Positions 12,815-25,790 are shown, numbered from the stretch's first letter. The stretch is 64,000 nt of DNA from Homalodisca vitripennis (GCF_021130785.1 NC_060208.1:50160501-50224500); one strand, 5' to 3'. The notes: generated by a model not told the origin, from the letters alone. Translations and numbers: made by a program.

Positions 12815-13318
12815 GAATATATAGATGACTGTCAGCTGCATTTGGCGTTTGAGATTATACAAATTTAATCAAACATTAAGTAAAGTAAGTTCTAGAACAT
12901 AGTTCCACTTGTCAGTCACAAATTGTCTGAAACTTAACGCGAGCAAAGGAGCAGTCCATTATATTACCCCACATGATGCGGATCCTTGACGAGAATGGGA
13001 TTTCATCCGTGCTTGATGGCGAGGCTTAACTGCTTGTGATAAAAATAAAACTCGGTGTTCTGCTTGACCTGGATTTTACTTTTTCTAACCATGTCACGCA
13101 TGCTTCTCACCGAGCTATTGGCAGGTTGAGGGGTGGATGTAGGTACAGATAACTACTGCCTGAGACTACAAAGGTTCAGTTCATGCATGAATTATTTCTG
13201 CCAGTTGTTTTCTACTGCTATCCCGCATACGGAAACACATGTCATGGAGGATAAAAGACACAAGAAATCAACAGTAAGATTCGTTTAAAAGTTGAACAGC
13301 TTTGACCATTTACCCACC
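12815..13318 (+). pseudogene. LINE reverse transcriptase fragment (Jockey/CR1-like)
   Basis: Translation in shifting plus frames gives YIDDCQLHLAFE at about 12818-12853, the degenerate YADD catalytic motif. It is followed by TNCLKLNASKGAVHYITP (from about 12918) and then LGVLLDLDFTFSNHV, THASHRAIGRLRG, LLPETTKVQFMHELFLPV and YPAYGN, the conserved block after the RT active site in Jockey/CR1/I-type non-LTR elements. At least one frameshift and several stops break it. The signal fades just before the poly-C tract at 13320. No upstream endonuclease is visible, as expected of a 5'-truncated copy. Confidence 0.8.
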
Positions 13319-13319
13319 T

Positions 13320-13333
13320 CCCCCCCCCCCCCC
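13320..13333. repeat. Poly-C tract of 14
   Basis: A run of C from 13320 to 13333 in otherwise AT-rich DNA, directly after the LINE relic. Runs like this are often length-variable or misassembled. Confidence 0.95.
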
Positions 13334-15048
13334 AATTTTAGAGACTGCCAAAGTGATATCCTTGGTAGTGGTTAAATGAATGCTGGTTCTTCGCCCACCA
13401 AATTGTTCAATGACCTCTACTTGCAAGTCAAAAGTGTAGTTTCGTGTTAAAAGTTTAAACGTCATTTGAGATATATAGTCTCAAGAAATTAAGTCACGAG
13501 GAAAATGTCATTTATAATAGTTTTTACTGATTTTGATTTCAATTTCTGTATCTTCTAGTTTAAGTTTCAGTAGATTTTATCTATAAGCATTAATTTTTAA
13601 TTTACTGAACAACAGTTTATTTGATTAGCAATCGTAAAGTTAAAATGTACTGGCTAGATAACACCATTTTTATTTATTTATTTTAACAATATCAGAAAAG
13701 GCCTAAATGCACAGTTTCCAGAACATGTGGTGATACGTACTAACAAACATCAATTTTCTGTGGTTACATTATTGTTCGCTGCGTACAATACAAATCAATA
13801 TCTAATACTCTCGGTTTTAGTGATACATTAGTAACAATTTTAAAGTGTTTATGTTATAGTATGATCAATGTTACAATATAACCCTTAAATAACAACAGTT
13901 TTTTCATCAAGCCCATATACGATCAGTTTAATTTTTAATATATTGCCTCGCTGGTGCTCTTATTTGAACGAAAACAGTTATATGGCAAGTAATATGTGCT
14001 GCTCGTTTACCATAGAAAACTTCATGTTTAATAATTAAATGTGATTTAACATGGAGGCATATTCTATATTTTTGGGATTTCTTAAACATATTACGAGTAT
14101 CTTTTCTGTCAATTTTTGTGACGGACAATGTTTTATCTTTTTTCCTTGTATCGTTTTTTTATTTCAACGTGTCACCAGTAGGAAGGGCAAAATACATAGT
14201 CCTTATCCAAAGACAACTTTCAAATCCCTAGCTGGGAATTTGTTGATTGCAGTGTCTATAAACAAATCAAAGCATTCAAAGTCCCATTATAACGATATTT
14301 TACGGTATGGATTATATACATATTTTTTACCAAATTTATTTACAATTTAAAATTTCAAGCATTTACAAATACGATTGCGTAGCAAATGCCACAGAAGAAA
14401 ATAGACTAGACGTAGGAGAGTGGAGAGTTAAACTAGACCAAAGCAGTTCGCCAATGAGGAGTGGGGAGACACAAGGTGAGCCATTCACTACCGAGCGTCA
14501 GGCCTCACTATTTCACTACCATACAGTATACTAATTCTATAAATTTCTCTAATTGTAGGCCATTTCAAAAGTTATTACATTAAATAAGCTATAATTTTTA
14601 TATTTTATTTAAAAAAATTGATAGTTTCAAAGTAGCGTGATGTACTTTTACTTTGTTATTTGTTTTGCCTTAGAAAAATGTGTAAAATGTATATTTACTT
14701 ATATATTTTTGTTTATATAAATTACCCATACATATCGCCTATACCCAACTTATCATTTTAATATTATTCATCCTTTAACAGGTTTGTTACGGTATGGCAT
14801 CGATATTTAATTTAAATGATTTATTAATGCTATTATTATTAAATCAACATTTACGTAATAAGTATTTAGTAATAGTAATAAAGGACAAAGGCAACACTAA
14901 CACTTATCTTATAACATAACATGATTAAAAAAACCACGATCTATAGAGAATGGAATATTCATCATAGCGATGATTGAATCGCTAACTGGAATTGATCCTG
15001 AGACTATTTGTCATTAATTCAGATACATGGTGTAGGAAATCAAGGTTA
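13334..15048. other. Non-coding stretch
   Basis: Overlapping short frames at 13928-14534 on both strands show no family motif. 14380-14500 is slightly GC-richer. Nothing else is seen. Confidence 0.55.
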
Positions 15049-15354
15049 TCAGAATGATTCATTAGCTTGGTTATTGAATTGAGTGATTTGATTAAAGTAT
15101 AAAACTGGCTTCGTTAAAGGAATTCAGTGTCTCTCATTAGCTTGGGTTAATTGAGCGATATGCTTTAGCTAATAAAATGGCTCAATTATAATTACTGAGA
15201 TTAACTCAGCAGTTTAATTTAATTAACTGAGCGATTTCCTTAAGGTAGTAAAATGGATAAGTTACTGTAACAAAGTGAATCAGAATGACTCAGAAGTTTG
15301 GTAGATGAAATTAGCGACTTTCTAAAGCTAACAACATCGCTCAATTATAGTAAG
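15049..15354. repeat. Degenerate tandem repeat, four units of about 76-78 bp
   Basis: Units start near 15049, 15125, 15203 and 15281. The shared pattern is CAGAATGAYTCA, then TTAGCTTGGTTAATTGAGYG, then ATTTNNTTAAGGTAATAAAATGG. The units are strongly diverged but keep their spacing. Confidence 0.75.
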
Positions 15355-16084
15355 TTGTTTTTAGATTAAGTATATATCAACATTAAAACTCACACTTCTT
15401 CAGTAAAAAACCTGTTTACTTCATTATTATGAATATATTCCAACTTTTCAAAGAATTCCTTTCAACAGGAATCAAAGAAAACTGATAAAGACTCATGCAT
15501 TCATAGTTTCTTCAATATTCACTTAAAATATAATACAATTCATGAACAAATTTGAACACTTAATAAATATTATTATAACATATGAAAACTATGTAATTAC
15601 AAGTACTAAACGAGAGCTTGAAATTGCATATAAAACGATCTAATTAATTTTTTTGTATATAAATGTGCTACTTAATAATAAAAATGTATAAATTAAGTAT
15701 TAGTATAATAAGTTTTTATCATTATTATAAAGTTATAATAAATGATTAAGAATAATACATAGTTTTCAATTAATGAAAAGTAATCTTACCTAAGCAACGT
15801 ACTCGTATTATGTAATAGATATTTTACATAATACCATAAGTATTTTCTTATACTCAAAATATACTGTATTTTTATAATAAAAAGTAAAACATGATCATTT
15901 GTATCTAAGATACTCTAATATATTTAATTTAGTGAGGAATAAATTAATTCGTTGTCTTACCAAATCTAAGACAACGAAGTAAAATACCATCAAGGTATTC
16001 TTTGTTTGAAGGTTTGTTTTACGATGGAAGGATTGTGACGGAAACATGATTTTCCGGACATTTGCCATCGTTCAGTGAAACAAG

Positions 16085-16140
16085 AAATCAGTAACACTAC
16101 GTTTCGAGATCTGCAATCTGATCTCTTCTTCAGGTAAAGA
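16085..16140 (-). ncRNA. Hammerhead-ribozyme-like hairpin of a Penelope-type element (A)
   Basis: Read on the minus strand: core CUGAAGA (16133-16127), then a 6-bp stem GAGAUC/GAUCUC with an 8-nt loop, then GAAA, a palindromic ACGU and A. This follows the hammerhead order CUGANGA, stem II, GAAA, very short stem III, UH. Known: Penelope-like retroelements carry type I hammerheads with tiny stem III in their terminal repeats. One extra base lies between CUGAAGA and stem II, and only about three pairs of stem I are visible, so activity is uncertain. No RT or GIY-YIG coding is visible nearby. Confidence 0.5.
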
Positions 16141-17109
16141 ACTAACCTAATACATTATTACAAACTAGGTTAAAACAAACAAATCTTACCAAAGCGTTGT
16201 GGCACGCCTAAGTCAGGAATCACAACCTACATGTTGTTTATCAACTTCACTAACTCTATAAACATGCACTTAATAAAAAAAAAATTATACAAAACACTAA
16301 TCATTAAAACTGAACTACGGAATACAGGTCACAATACGTCTTCATTCGTCTACTAACCACCTACGACTGAACCTGGTATCTGGTACTGGTATCAAGGTAT
16401 TGAATGCACAAGGTGTAAGGTTTAAATATATTTTGGTTACCGAAACGGACGATTGAAGAGACAATCAAACGCATTAATCAGGTTGGCCTACAAAACGAAA
16501 TTGGACATTTCGGATTAAAATATTGTTTGAAGTTTCAATCAATTTTACAGAAATACGAATTCAAGTGAGTTTGTCAATGTTTTTATGCAATTAATATTAA
16601 TTAAATTATTATTTTCTAATTTAACTGTTAGAATTATAAGAATTCCTAACTATTCAAAACTATTAGTTCGTACTAACATCAGTTCAACTCATATTAAAAA
16701 AAATTAAGGATATATATCAGACCACCTCTTTGAGTACGAAATTAAGTCAATTATTGTGTTGATGTGGAGGAAATAATTTGTTACAATGGTATGTAATCTA
16801 CATGACGCATTGAAGTAAAGTTGTTTTTTAATGTAAATGAACCCATGTTATCAAAATAAAATAAATGAGAACCATGGTAATGTACAACTATTTAGGAACT
16901 ACTAAGTTTATTTGTCTAGTCTTATGTAACTAAACAACGAGTTCTACTCAGATTTACAGAGAGCACTGTGAATATTTAACTGTTCCCTTTTCTTTACGTC
17001 ACAGCGGAACATGTAATCTTATCCTTTAGTACAAGTTTTAATTATTTCTATTACCTTATATGGGCGTACTCCATATACCAACCCTAGAATAATTTAATTG
17101 TGCAATGTA

Positions 17110-17630
17110 AAGGGTGTTTCAGACCACTCGTCTCAAATGTTATGTAAAATGTAAATGTAATTTTATATGGCGGTAGCTCCTCCTTAGGAGTTGAAATATT
17201 TGGGTAGTAGGCTGGATTTTCAAAAATAAGATTGATATTACTGTGACGAGAAATTTCTTTCAATACGGCCATGTATAGTATAAATTTAAAACTCGTGTTA
17301 AGAAATATCGAAAACATGTTGGTTTTGGAGTGGGTTCGTATCACAGCAGTGAAAACAAACAAAAAAAACACTAATATCTGCTATTTTTATCGAATAGAGA
17401 TAATTATGTTTTACCTTAGCCGAATGGATTAAGATGTACAGACCTTTTAAATGCATGGACATTGTTGGGATTCAATTCCCCTGTTTTAAGTGCACTCTAT
17501 ATTTTACAAGATTAAATTATTTTATAGAATTTCTTCAGCGTCGATTTAGTGGGGAATCCTTTTACATTAAACCTATAGAGTTAAAGGTTTGACCAGTAGA
17601 CATTTGAGACGGGTGGTTTGAAACACCCTG
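17110..17630. mobile_element. 521-bp MITE with TA target duplication
   Basis: The ends are 31-bp inverted repeats with 28 matches: AAGGGTGTTTCAGACCACTC at the left and CAGGGTGTTTCAAACCACCC read inward from the right, both continuing to GTCTCAAATGT. TA flanks lie at 17108-17109 and 17631-17632. These are Tc1/mariner-like termini without transposase. The minus-strand 95-codon frame (17084-17371) starts inside and runs out through the left terminus, and has no recognisable domain. Confidence 0.88.
17411..17482 (+). mobile_element. tRNA-like segment (SINE head) inside the MITE
   Basis: CTTAGCCGAATGGATTAAG (A-box-like) and TTGGGATTCAATTCCCCT (B-box and T-arm-like) are spaced as in a tRNA gene. 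The acceptor ends do not pair well, so it is a tRNA-derived SINE head or tRNA pseudogene, carried within the MITE at 17110-17630. Confidence 0.5.
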
Positions 17631-17831
17631 TATATTAATGGTTGTTTATGACAGCACTGACAGTCGGTTGTCTTCTTACAGTTTTCTTAAGATTAACGAT
17701 ATTATTGCTTGCAGAAACCATGCATATTTCATAATCAGAATAAATTTTACCAAATTACTAACTGATATTCAAATCTATGAAATTATCTATTAAATTATGT
17801 ATGAAAAACTAATATTAGTGGAATTGGTGAG

Positions 17832-17833
<2 letters not shown>

Positions 17834-17884
<51 letters not shown>
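17834..17884. repeat. (TA)n microsatellite
   Basis: About 25 units with one TG interruption, 200 bp to the right of the MITE. Confidence 0.97.
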
Positions 17885-18539
17885 TAAAGATAATATTTTC
17901 TTAGGAAGTACCAAAATAACTGTGAAGTTACCAATAGCAGCTAGGAGAATCCTACAGATTATTGTAGGTCTTGGCTATAATGGAATACTGTTAAAATAAT
18001 AAGCTGAACGTCAGGTAAGCATATAACTTAATGCGAGCTTACAACATTTAATTTCTGATCTCATGGGTAAATATAGTGGCAATGATAAAATAACAGGATT
18101 AATAAATGTGTAAACAAAATTAACTCAAAAGAGAATTTAACAGATGTAATTTAATGTGCTTTCAGTATGACTTAATAATACGATATAAATGCAGATAAAC
18201 CATTATTGTTGTAGATATGCTCTAATTTGTTTATTAGTAAACACATTTTGAGTTCATTTATTTTAATAATTCTCATCCTCTTAAAATTCTAAATAATTTT
18301 ATATGTTGTTGTCTTCATATTTTACACTATTTATTCGAATCGCTCCAAAGAATAATAACTATAGTTCAAAGAGAAAACGAGTTACGAAACTATTCAACCT
18401 CTTCCATGATAATTAAAATACTATGATTGTATGAAATTCGTTCGTTGTAATACAGAAAACGTAATGGACGTTATTACGTAATGTCACATTTCTTTGGCCT
18501 TAATCAAGAAATAAAAACTAGTTTCTGCATATTTAGTGT

Positions 18540-18755
18540 AGAATATAAACAACAAGAAAAACAGTAATAACATTATTGTGTGCATTCAATTTTCTCGGTT
18601 TTAATTAAAAGTTTGTGGTGAAAGAGACGATTATATCCTGCGCTGTTGAGTGAGGAGGTCACAGTTATATCTCTACACAGCGTTATACTCTCAGTGCCTT
18701 TGTTACGGCAGTTATGAATTTCGTTCGCTTTAGCCATCATCTGGTACACTAAACT
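18540..18755 (+). repeat. Dispersed repeat, copy 2 (partner at 5864-6070)
   Basis: Same orientation as the copy at 5.9 kb, with the same core blocks. No coding capacity or termini recognised. Confidence 0.8.
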
Positions 18756-21700
18756 TATTTTTTAGCAAGAATAGATCAGCTCAAAGAGTATCAAATGTTG
18801 GTCATATATTTAAAGTATTTTAGAATTCCCTGTTCATATACAGACAGCAATACATTTTTCTCCATTATTTTAACTTTTAGAATGTATAAAATAACTTGTC
18901 TGAAATAAGAAGAATTTTCGTAGGTATATTGCAATATATAATATATCAAGTGAATGTGACCATAGTAATTATTTTAAATACATTTTACATAAATATCGAA
19001 CAGTTTTAGCATTGATCTTACAACATGCAAATAAATTGTTTCGATAGACCGTTTCGATAAACTGTGTCGGTATTATATTCCAAAATTAATAAGTTTTTCC
19101 ACTCATAACCCTCTTCTAAATTAATGTCGCAAAACATATTTAAATCGCGTTTACTGGACAATTGATAAAAACTCAATTTATATTTTAGTTTAGTCCAGGT
19201 TGATGGCCAACATTAGGTTTTAGGCTTATTTGTAATAGTAAAAATGAATTCATTTCTTTGAATAATTACGTCAAATAGTTTAAAACCAAAATATATTTGA
19301 CTGCAATAATGCTACTTTTAATGTTAATATCTTGATATTTCGGTAAATTGCAAAATTGTAGGTAATGTAGGATGATTAAAAAAAAATTGCATCATATCTG
19401 GAAAGAAATAAGAGGAGTAGCGTCCAAGAAATAAACAAAATCCATATGTTCCCGGAGTTTTAATTAGCATTGAGTTGAGATTACTTGCCTCTGGGTACAG
19501 AGATACGGTTGAAAACTCCATAAGATACTCTCATCACTCTAACCTAATAATTTATAATATGGGTGAGTTATCTCCCAAACATATCTAATAACGATAATGG
19601 CAATAGAAAAATGTAGATGTATAATAAGTATTTTGTTTTAAAAATTACTAAATATTGAAACAATTTCATACAAATATGAATTTGAATTCCACTAATTCCT
19701 AGATTTTGTTTAAAAATATATTTTTTCTCTTCACAGACTTATTTGTGTGTCTATCTTGTTGTAATATTTTGTGAAAATAGAGTATAAATTATTAAATAAT
19801 CTTGAATATAATGAGTTATATTTATAACAATTTAAATAACACAACGACATGAATGCGTATGTATACAAGTATCAACGTGTTGTATACTTTTTAAGTGTCG
19901 AGTATACAATATGTTGTTATTAATCATAAATACCAGTTTTTATTTATAAGAAAAAAAAGTAAATGATGAGAGGTTTAATCCTGTCAATACGATATACTCA
20001 ACAAATATTATTTGAATACGATATTTGTAACTATCTTTTATTGTTCATTTTATTTTGTGTATATTGTTTGAAAACCTATAAATGTTAATATGTGAAAACA
20101 ATCTAATAATTGATTGGGTTTTAAATAAATAAAACTGCTTATGTTACATTAACTGCTTAGTGTAGATTCATTTAATTTTGTAGGTGCTCTATCAGTTATA
20201 AGATAAAACTAATAATTTTGTTGATGCGGAAATGCTTTATTTCAGTTGAAAAGGAAAATGGTCTGTGCAAACAATGTCGAATCTTTTAGTTTTACAACTG
20301 TTATAAGATATAAGATATACAGAGATTTGTTTAAACTCTCCGTTTTATGAACAATTGTGCGCCGTGTTTTGGGATTATGTCTAAGACATCGTAGTGAACG
20401 CAATTATAATCCTTTTTATGTAGATCACACCGAGTACCTGGTGATCGAACCAGAGCTCTTTACTTTGTGGTCAAGGTGATTCTGATATCGAAAGACGTTA
20501 AGAGTTAATTTTGAACATTTTGGTCACAGATGTTTTTGGGGTCTCTTCAGCCTAATGTCTCCAGATTCAAGGAGTCCAGTCATTGACAGTGTTAGATTTT
20601 AAACGCGGATGGTGGAATGGAGCTAACTTAACATTCGCTGCATTATGAATCAGAATGTTATAGCATTTAGTTTTTTCTCAAATATAAACCATTTGCTCGG
20701 AACAGTTCCATATTTATGTCATAGTAGACAGTTATTCTTAAGAAGATGACAAAAATAAAAACTTTCTCGGATGGGCTGAACTTTTCAGAAAACATTCCTG
20801 GTGAACAAACGTATTTTATTTAATGCTTTAATTCAACAGGGAAATGTATGTGTTATGTTATTTTTATTTTATGGAGACTTAAGCATCGCATATTTGATCT
20901 AAAATAAGATATTATTAAAAGCAAGTTACAGCGAGTCATGACGATTAGTCCTAAATTTTTTTGAGTAACGACATTTGCAATAAATGCCAAAACAGTTGTA
21001 TGGAAAATGACGCATTTTAGGATAAGCATACATTCCTATACAATCTTTTTAGTTTTGCCTCAAGGAACTATATCTAAAGTTTTAGGACGTAGTTTAACGA
21101 CAGTTGTATCATAAATATAGTAGGTTCCGATCCTGTACATGATACCTGTCCAAATACTGCGTTCAAGATTGAAACAATATAGTATGATTGCTTTAATATA
21201 AAATAAACACTACCTCTGAAAACATAAATTCCACTATCTGTAATTTAGAACACAATTAACCTAGTTCATATGTAGACATTCACGTGTGTGATGATAGTAA
21301 TGAGGTCCCAAATGTTACATACACAACTTTAATCAAAACTTAGTAATGGAGAAGATTGCATCCTGTCTTGCTGTGAGATGGATGGTGTGTTCCAGTAAAA
21401 TCATTATAGTATCTATGTTTACAGTTAACATGTAATACTTAAATTTTAATAGCGCAATGTCCGTTAAATTACGTCTGACGACAAAGATAAAAGTAGAATT
21501 ATGTAATAAAACAATGTTGTTTGAAAACAGAGGTGGAGAAAATAATTATTATTTTGTTACATAAGGTCATTAATCTCAGTTTTTGTTTTGTTTTGTTTTT
21601 GCATCTACGTATCGTATTATCCTAATCAGAGAAAGAATGTAAACGCTACTACGGCATCAAAAATACCTTATATTGGAAGTATATTATAATGGCAGGAAAT

Positions 21701-23564
21701 ATATGTTTTTTGGCTGAAGTAGTAGCCTATGTTGTAGGCTATGTCTAAAGTAGTTGTGTATATATTTTCTTCATCGGGGCAACAATACAAATGCTACTAA
21801 GGTACCGGAAGTATATAATAAGGAATTAAAACGTAATTATACATTAGTTATAAGAGGTTTAGTCTCCTCCTAATATTTGAATATCAAGAACTTTCCCCAT
21901 ACCCCAATAGTGATGAATAGAGTTATCGAAAAGATCACTTAAAGGGGAGGTCATTACTCAAGTTTTGTCATTACTTCTACACCGTCATTAAAAGTGTGGA
22001 TTATCAAGCTTTAAGAAACCTTTTCTCCTTGTAAATGGGAAATATTAATTCCAATCGTAAATCTAAACCGGTTTAAAGCACCGTTTTACCTCTTTCGATA
22101 TATTTAACTGAGATAAGCTTTTCAACATGTTCTTTGAAACACTTATCAAGTGATAGCTTGAAAATTTACAGCTATTTCATATAGGTCATTAAAAACTTGT
22201 ACCTGTATTTAAAATTCACGCTAAAAATTGTCCAAAACATCGATTAATACATGCCTACTTACAATTAAATTTACTAATAAGAAGACATTCCAGCTGAATG
22301 AAAAATTATAGAAGATTTCCGTTGTAGTTCATAAGACTCGACGTTTAAAATATTATCTGTCTATGGGAGGTTCCAGTTTTTAGAAAGTTCTGGCAAAGGG
22401 TTCAGCCTATAGCATTTTAAGGACAATTTAGAGTTAGCATCACTGGAAATTGCAACGTGGCAGATTTTAAACAGGTCAAACCTATAGGTAATGTGTATGT
22501 AGAGACTTGCAAAATAGCTTGTGAGTGGCGGCGATGATAACATTTGGGATGATTGGCGGAGGCCAATCGTTGCGGAGTTCTAGAAAATAATTCACTGAAA
22601 TAACGCATATTTAGATCGTTCAGGTGGTGAGCGGATTTATATGTTCCATATCACAGTTACAGCCCACGATAGTAAATAACTATTGCAAATTGCACTGATA
22701 GACCCGTAGCACGCTGTTTAACCTTTTGTTCGTAATTGTAATGGTTTTCATTAAATATCTATCATTAATGTTGTGTTAAAGTAAACTCCAATAATAAATA
22801 AATTTCCCAAGTAGTATAAAAATAAGTAATATAATTTATAGATTTTTAAAATAATAAATAACATTATTACAAATTCTTAATACTACACATTACCATAAGT
22901 ACATATTTTATACACTTGGCTAGCTTTTCACCATAAATGTGTTTGAGATGGTTATAAAGTATCATGACATTTTCAGTTCATTACAAGTTTGGAATAAATG
23001 CGAGTATTATGGTTGACAATTTGCACTGAATTACAGCTTTTAATAAACAATATATTGGAGACATTTCTTGTTAATTCAATAAGATGTTGTATTGATATTT
23101 TATTATAGTGTTTGTTTTTGTTTTGTATTGCCTATAGACATTTCTTGATATAATCGTTGTTGTTATACTTTATTTTTTACATTTTTTTTCACAAAGCCCC
23201 TACTTTTAAATATTAATCGTTTGATATATTCAGTAATACATAGTAAATTTAAAAAAGAGTGTCTATACGCCTCAATGACACAATGCACCTGTAAACTACA
23301 ACTACTCTTGTTGTAAGGTTGTATATAACCTTCATACTATATTTTAATTTTGTAGAATAAATAATGTGGGGTGTTAAAACTACTGCATTTATGCAGCTTA
23401 CGCCCACATACATATTATATTTCTTGGATGAAAAAGAATGTAAGATTAATATTTACGTCAATAATATAAAGTCGCTTTGGGAGCGCCAAATGTACTTAGG
23501 CAGCTGCTTTAATATTTCTGGGAACTTGTAGCTCGTGTAATATGTGTCCCTAAGCGCCAACCGC
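18756..23564. other. Non-coding stretch
   Basis: Apart from the SINE-like relic at 20430-20660, nothing recognisable. Minus frames at 22361-22608 are short and of no known family. Confidence 0.55.
20430..20660. repeat. SINE-like relic: tRNA-type B box plus dispersed repeat copy 2
   Basis: On the minus strand CTGGTTCGATCACCAG (complement of about 20438-20453) resembles the B box and T-arm of a tRNA. A matching A box is not convincing. The adjoining 20515-20660 is homologous to 18-180. Confidence 0.35.
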
Positions 23565-24765
23565 ACCATCAAGGAGGGATTAGTCGTACTCACTGTGTAC
23601 ATTATACATACCGCTCTGTACCATGCTGTAGGAATCGTTACGTTGTTGCCATGGTAATGTCACCATCAAGGAGGGATTAGTCGTACTCACTGTGTACATT
23701 ATACATACCGCTCTGTACCATGCTGTAGGAATCGTTACGTTGTTACCATGGTAATGGCACATTAAGGAGGGATTAGTCGTACTCACTGTGTACATCATGC
23801 ATACCGCTCTGTACAATGCTGTAGGAATCATTACGTTGTTACCATGGTAGTGGCACTACCAAGGAGAGGTTAGTCGTACTCACTGTGTAAATTATACATA
23901 CCGCTCTGTACCATGCTGTAGGAAGCGTTTCGTTGTTGCCATGGTAATGTCACCATCAAGGAGAGATTAGTCGTACTCACTGTGTACATTATACATATCG
24001 CTCTGTACCATGCTATAGGAAGCGTTTCGTTGTTGCCATGGTAATGGCACCATCAAGGAGAGATTAGTCGTACTCACTGTGTAAATTATACATACCGCTC
24101 TGTACCATGCTGTAAGAAGCGTTGCGTTGTTGCCATAGTAATGGCACCATCAAGGAGAGATTAGTCGTACTCACTGTGTAAATTATACATACCTCTCTGA
24201 ACTATACTTTAGAAGCGTTGTTACCATGGTAATGGCGCCATCAAGAAGGGATTAGTTGTACTCCTGTGTACGTTATTCATAACTATCTATACCACGTTGT
24301 AGGAAGCGTTTCGTTTTTACCATGGTAATAGGACCATAAAATCGAGAGAATAGTTGTACTCAGTTTGTTCAGTATGTACGCTGATCTGTCCCATGCTGTT
24401 GAAAATTTGGCGTTGTTACCAATAGCATCACCAATGCGGGATTAGTCGTACTCACTGTGTATATTACATATACCGCTTTGTACTATATGTTGTACTTATT
24501 GTGTACATTATACTAGCACATAACGCTCTGTACCATGATGTTAGAAGCGATGTGCTGTTACCATTGTAATGAGAACATCAAGGCGGGATTAGTCGTACCC
24601 AGTATGTATATTATACACATCGCACTGTACCATACTGTGGAAAGCATTTCGTTGTTACCATGGCAATGATGCCTTCAAGGTGGGATTAGTCGTCCTCAGT
24701 GTGTACCTTATACGTACCGTTCTGTACTATGCTGTTAGAAGCATTGCTTTGTTACCATGGTAAAA
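23565..24765. repeat. Tandem array, about 12 units of 97 bp, decaying to the right
   Basis: Units start near 23565, 23662, 23759, 23855, 23952, 24049 and 24146 and then drift in length. Each begins ACCATCAAGGAGGGATTAGT and ends with GTTACCATGGTAAT, which contains the 12-bp palindrome TTACCATGGTAA. The left units are near-identical and those past 24240 carry indels. The minus-strand open frame at 23580-23831 only reflects the period (not a multiple of three) and repeats its own translation. Confidence 0.95.
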
Positions 24766-25562
24766 CCACCTCCTATATTGACAAAACGTTTATTAATCAT
24801 TGCTTAGCAATAAATTATCAGTTTACTCTGGTTGAAATTGTGAATGAATATGTCATTTCAAATAAAACATAGTTTTATTATTAATTTTCTAATACAAAAT
24901 AATAAGTGCTTATTGTTTTAGATCTTCAACCACAAATAACTGTTACATAAATATTTCCATGTAACCAGCTCATATAGCGTCAGTTTTAGAAACTCTGCTT
25001 GGTGCTTTATCTTCAGATTTCATATTTTTTTACTGTCTCAGTAGGTATTGCTATGGTAATTAAATGTTGAAATATTCAAATAAAAAGACGTCATGTATTT
25101 ATTTTTTATATTGCACCAAGCTCTTCTTAGGTATTTTACTGGGAAGTATTTCCATACATAGACATATTATTGAATAATTGTAATTTTGAAGAGTAACATG
25201 ATGAGTATTACTTTACTTATTAAACTAAGAATGCACATTGAGTTTTTTAGAGGCTGTCCTGTCTATATAATATTAATCTAATTTTTAATTATTTATTTCA
25301 TCGTTTTTGTATCTTTGAGTGTAGTACGATATCCATCTGTACTGCAAGCTTTGCTAACAAGCTGGGGCATACAAGGTAAGAAAAAGAAGACGTGGTGCTG
25401 ATCACGTATACTATTCTTTTAGACCTCTAGTTAAATCTTATATGTAGAAATAAACGATATTAAATTCCCATTTACGACTTATGATAGTTAATTATCATGG
25501 GCTGAGATGCAAACATATCAGATTAGTATGTTTCAATAAAATAAGGATATACGTAATACATT

Positions 25563-25790
25563 ATTTTTTATAAGGGCAAATCCCCTTTAAAGCCTTATTA
25601 TGCCTGCCCTGATGGGTCACTGGCATATGCAAAGATCTTATCAAATAGAATAATGGGAAGAGTCGATATAGTACTATGTCGATGGTACTAATAAAAAGTG
25701 CTGCAGTCACAGACAGGATTTGATCTTTTGCTATCTCTAACTCAGAGCCAACGCCTAACGTCTTAGACGGCTCGGCAATCGGCACTCCCT
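25563..25790 (-). mobile_element. tRNA-derived SINE, copy 1
   Basis: On the minus strand the head reads GCCGATTGCCGAGCCGTCTA, AGACGTTAGGCG, then (25725-25712) GATCAAATCCTGTC. These are an A-box-like TGCCGAGYNGTCTAAG and a B-box-like GGTTCAAATCC spaced as in a Leu/Ser-type tRNA. The tRNA-unrelated body runs to about 25563 (GGGATTTGCCCTTATAAAA). The 85-codon open frame here is an artefact. A second copy lies at 36495-36715. Confidence 0.7.

Noticed and set aside
23580..23831. 83-codon minus-strand frame with internal repeats
   Set aside because: It is only the translation of the 97-bp tandem array.
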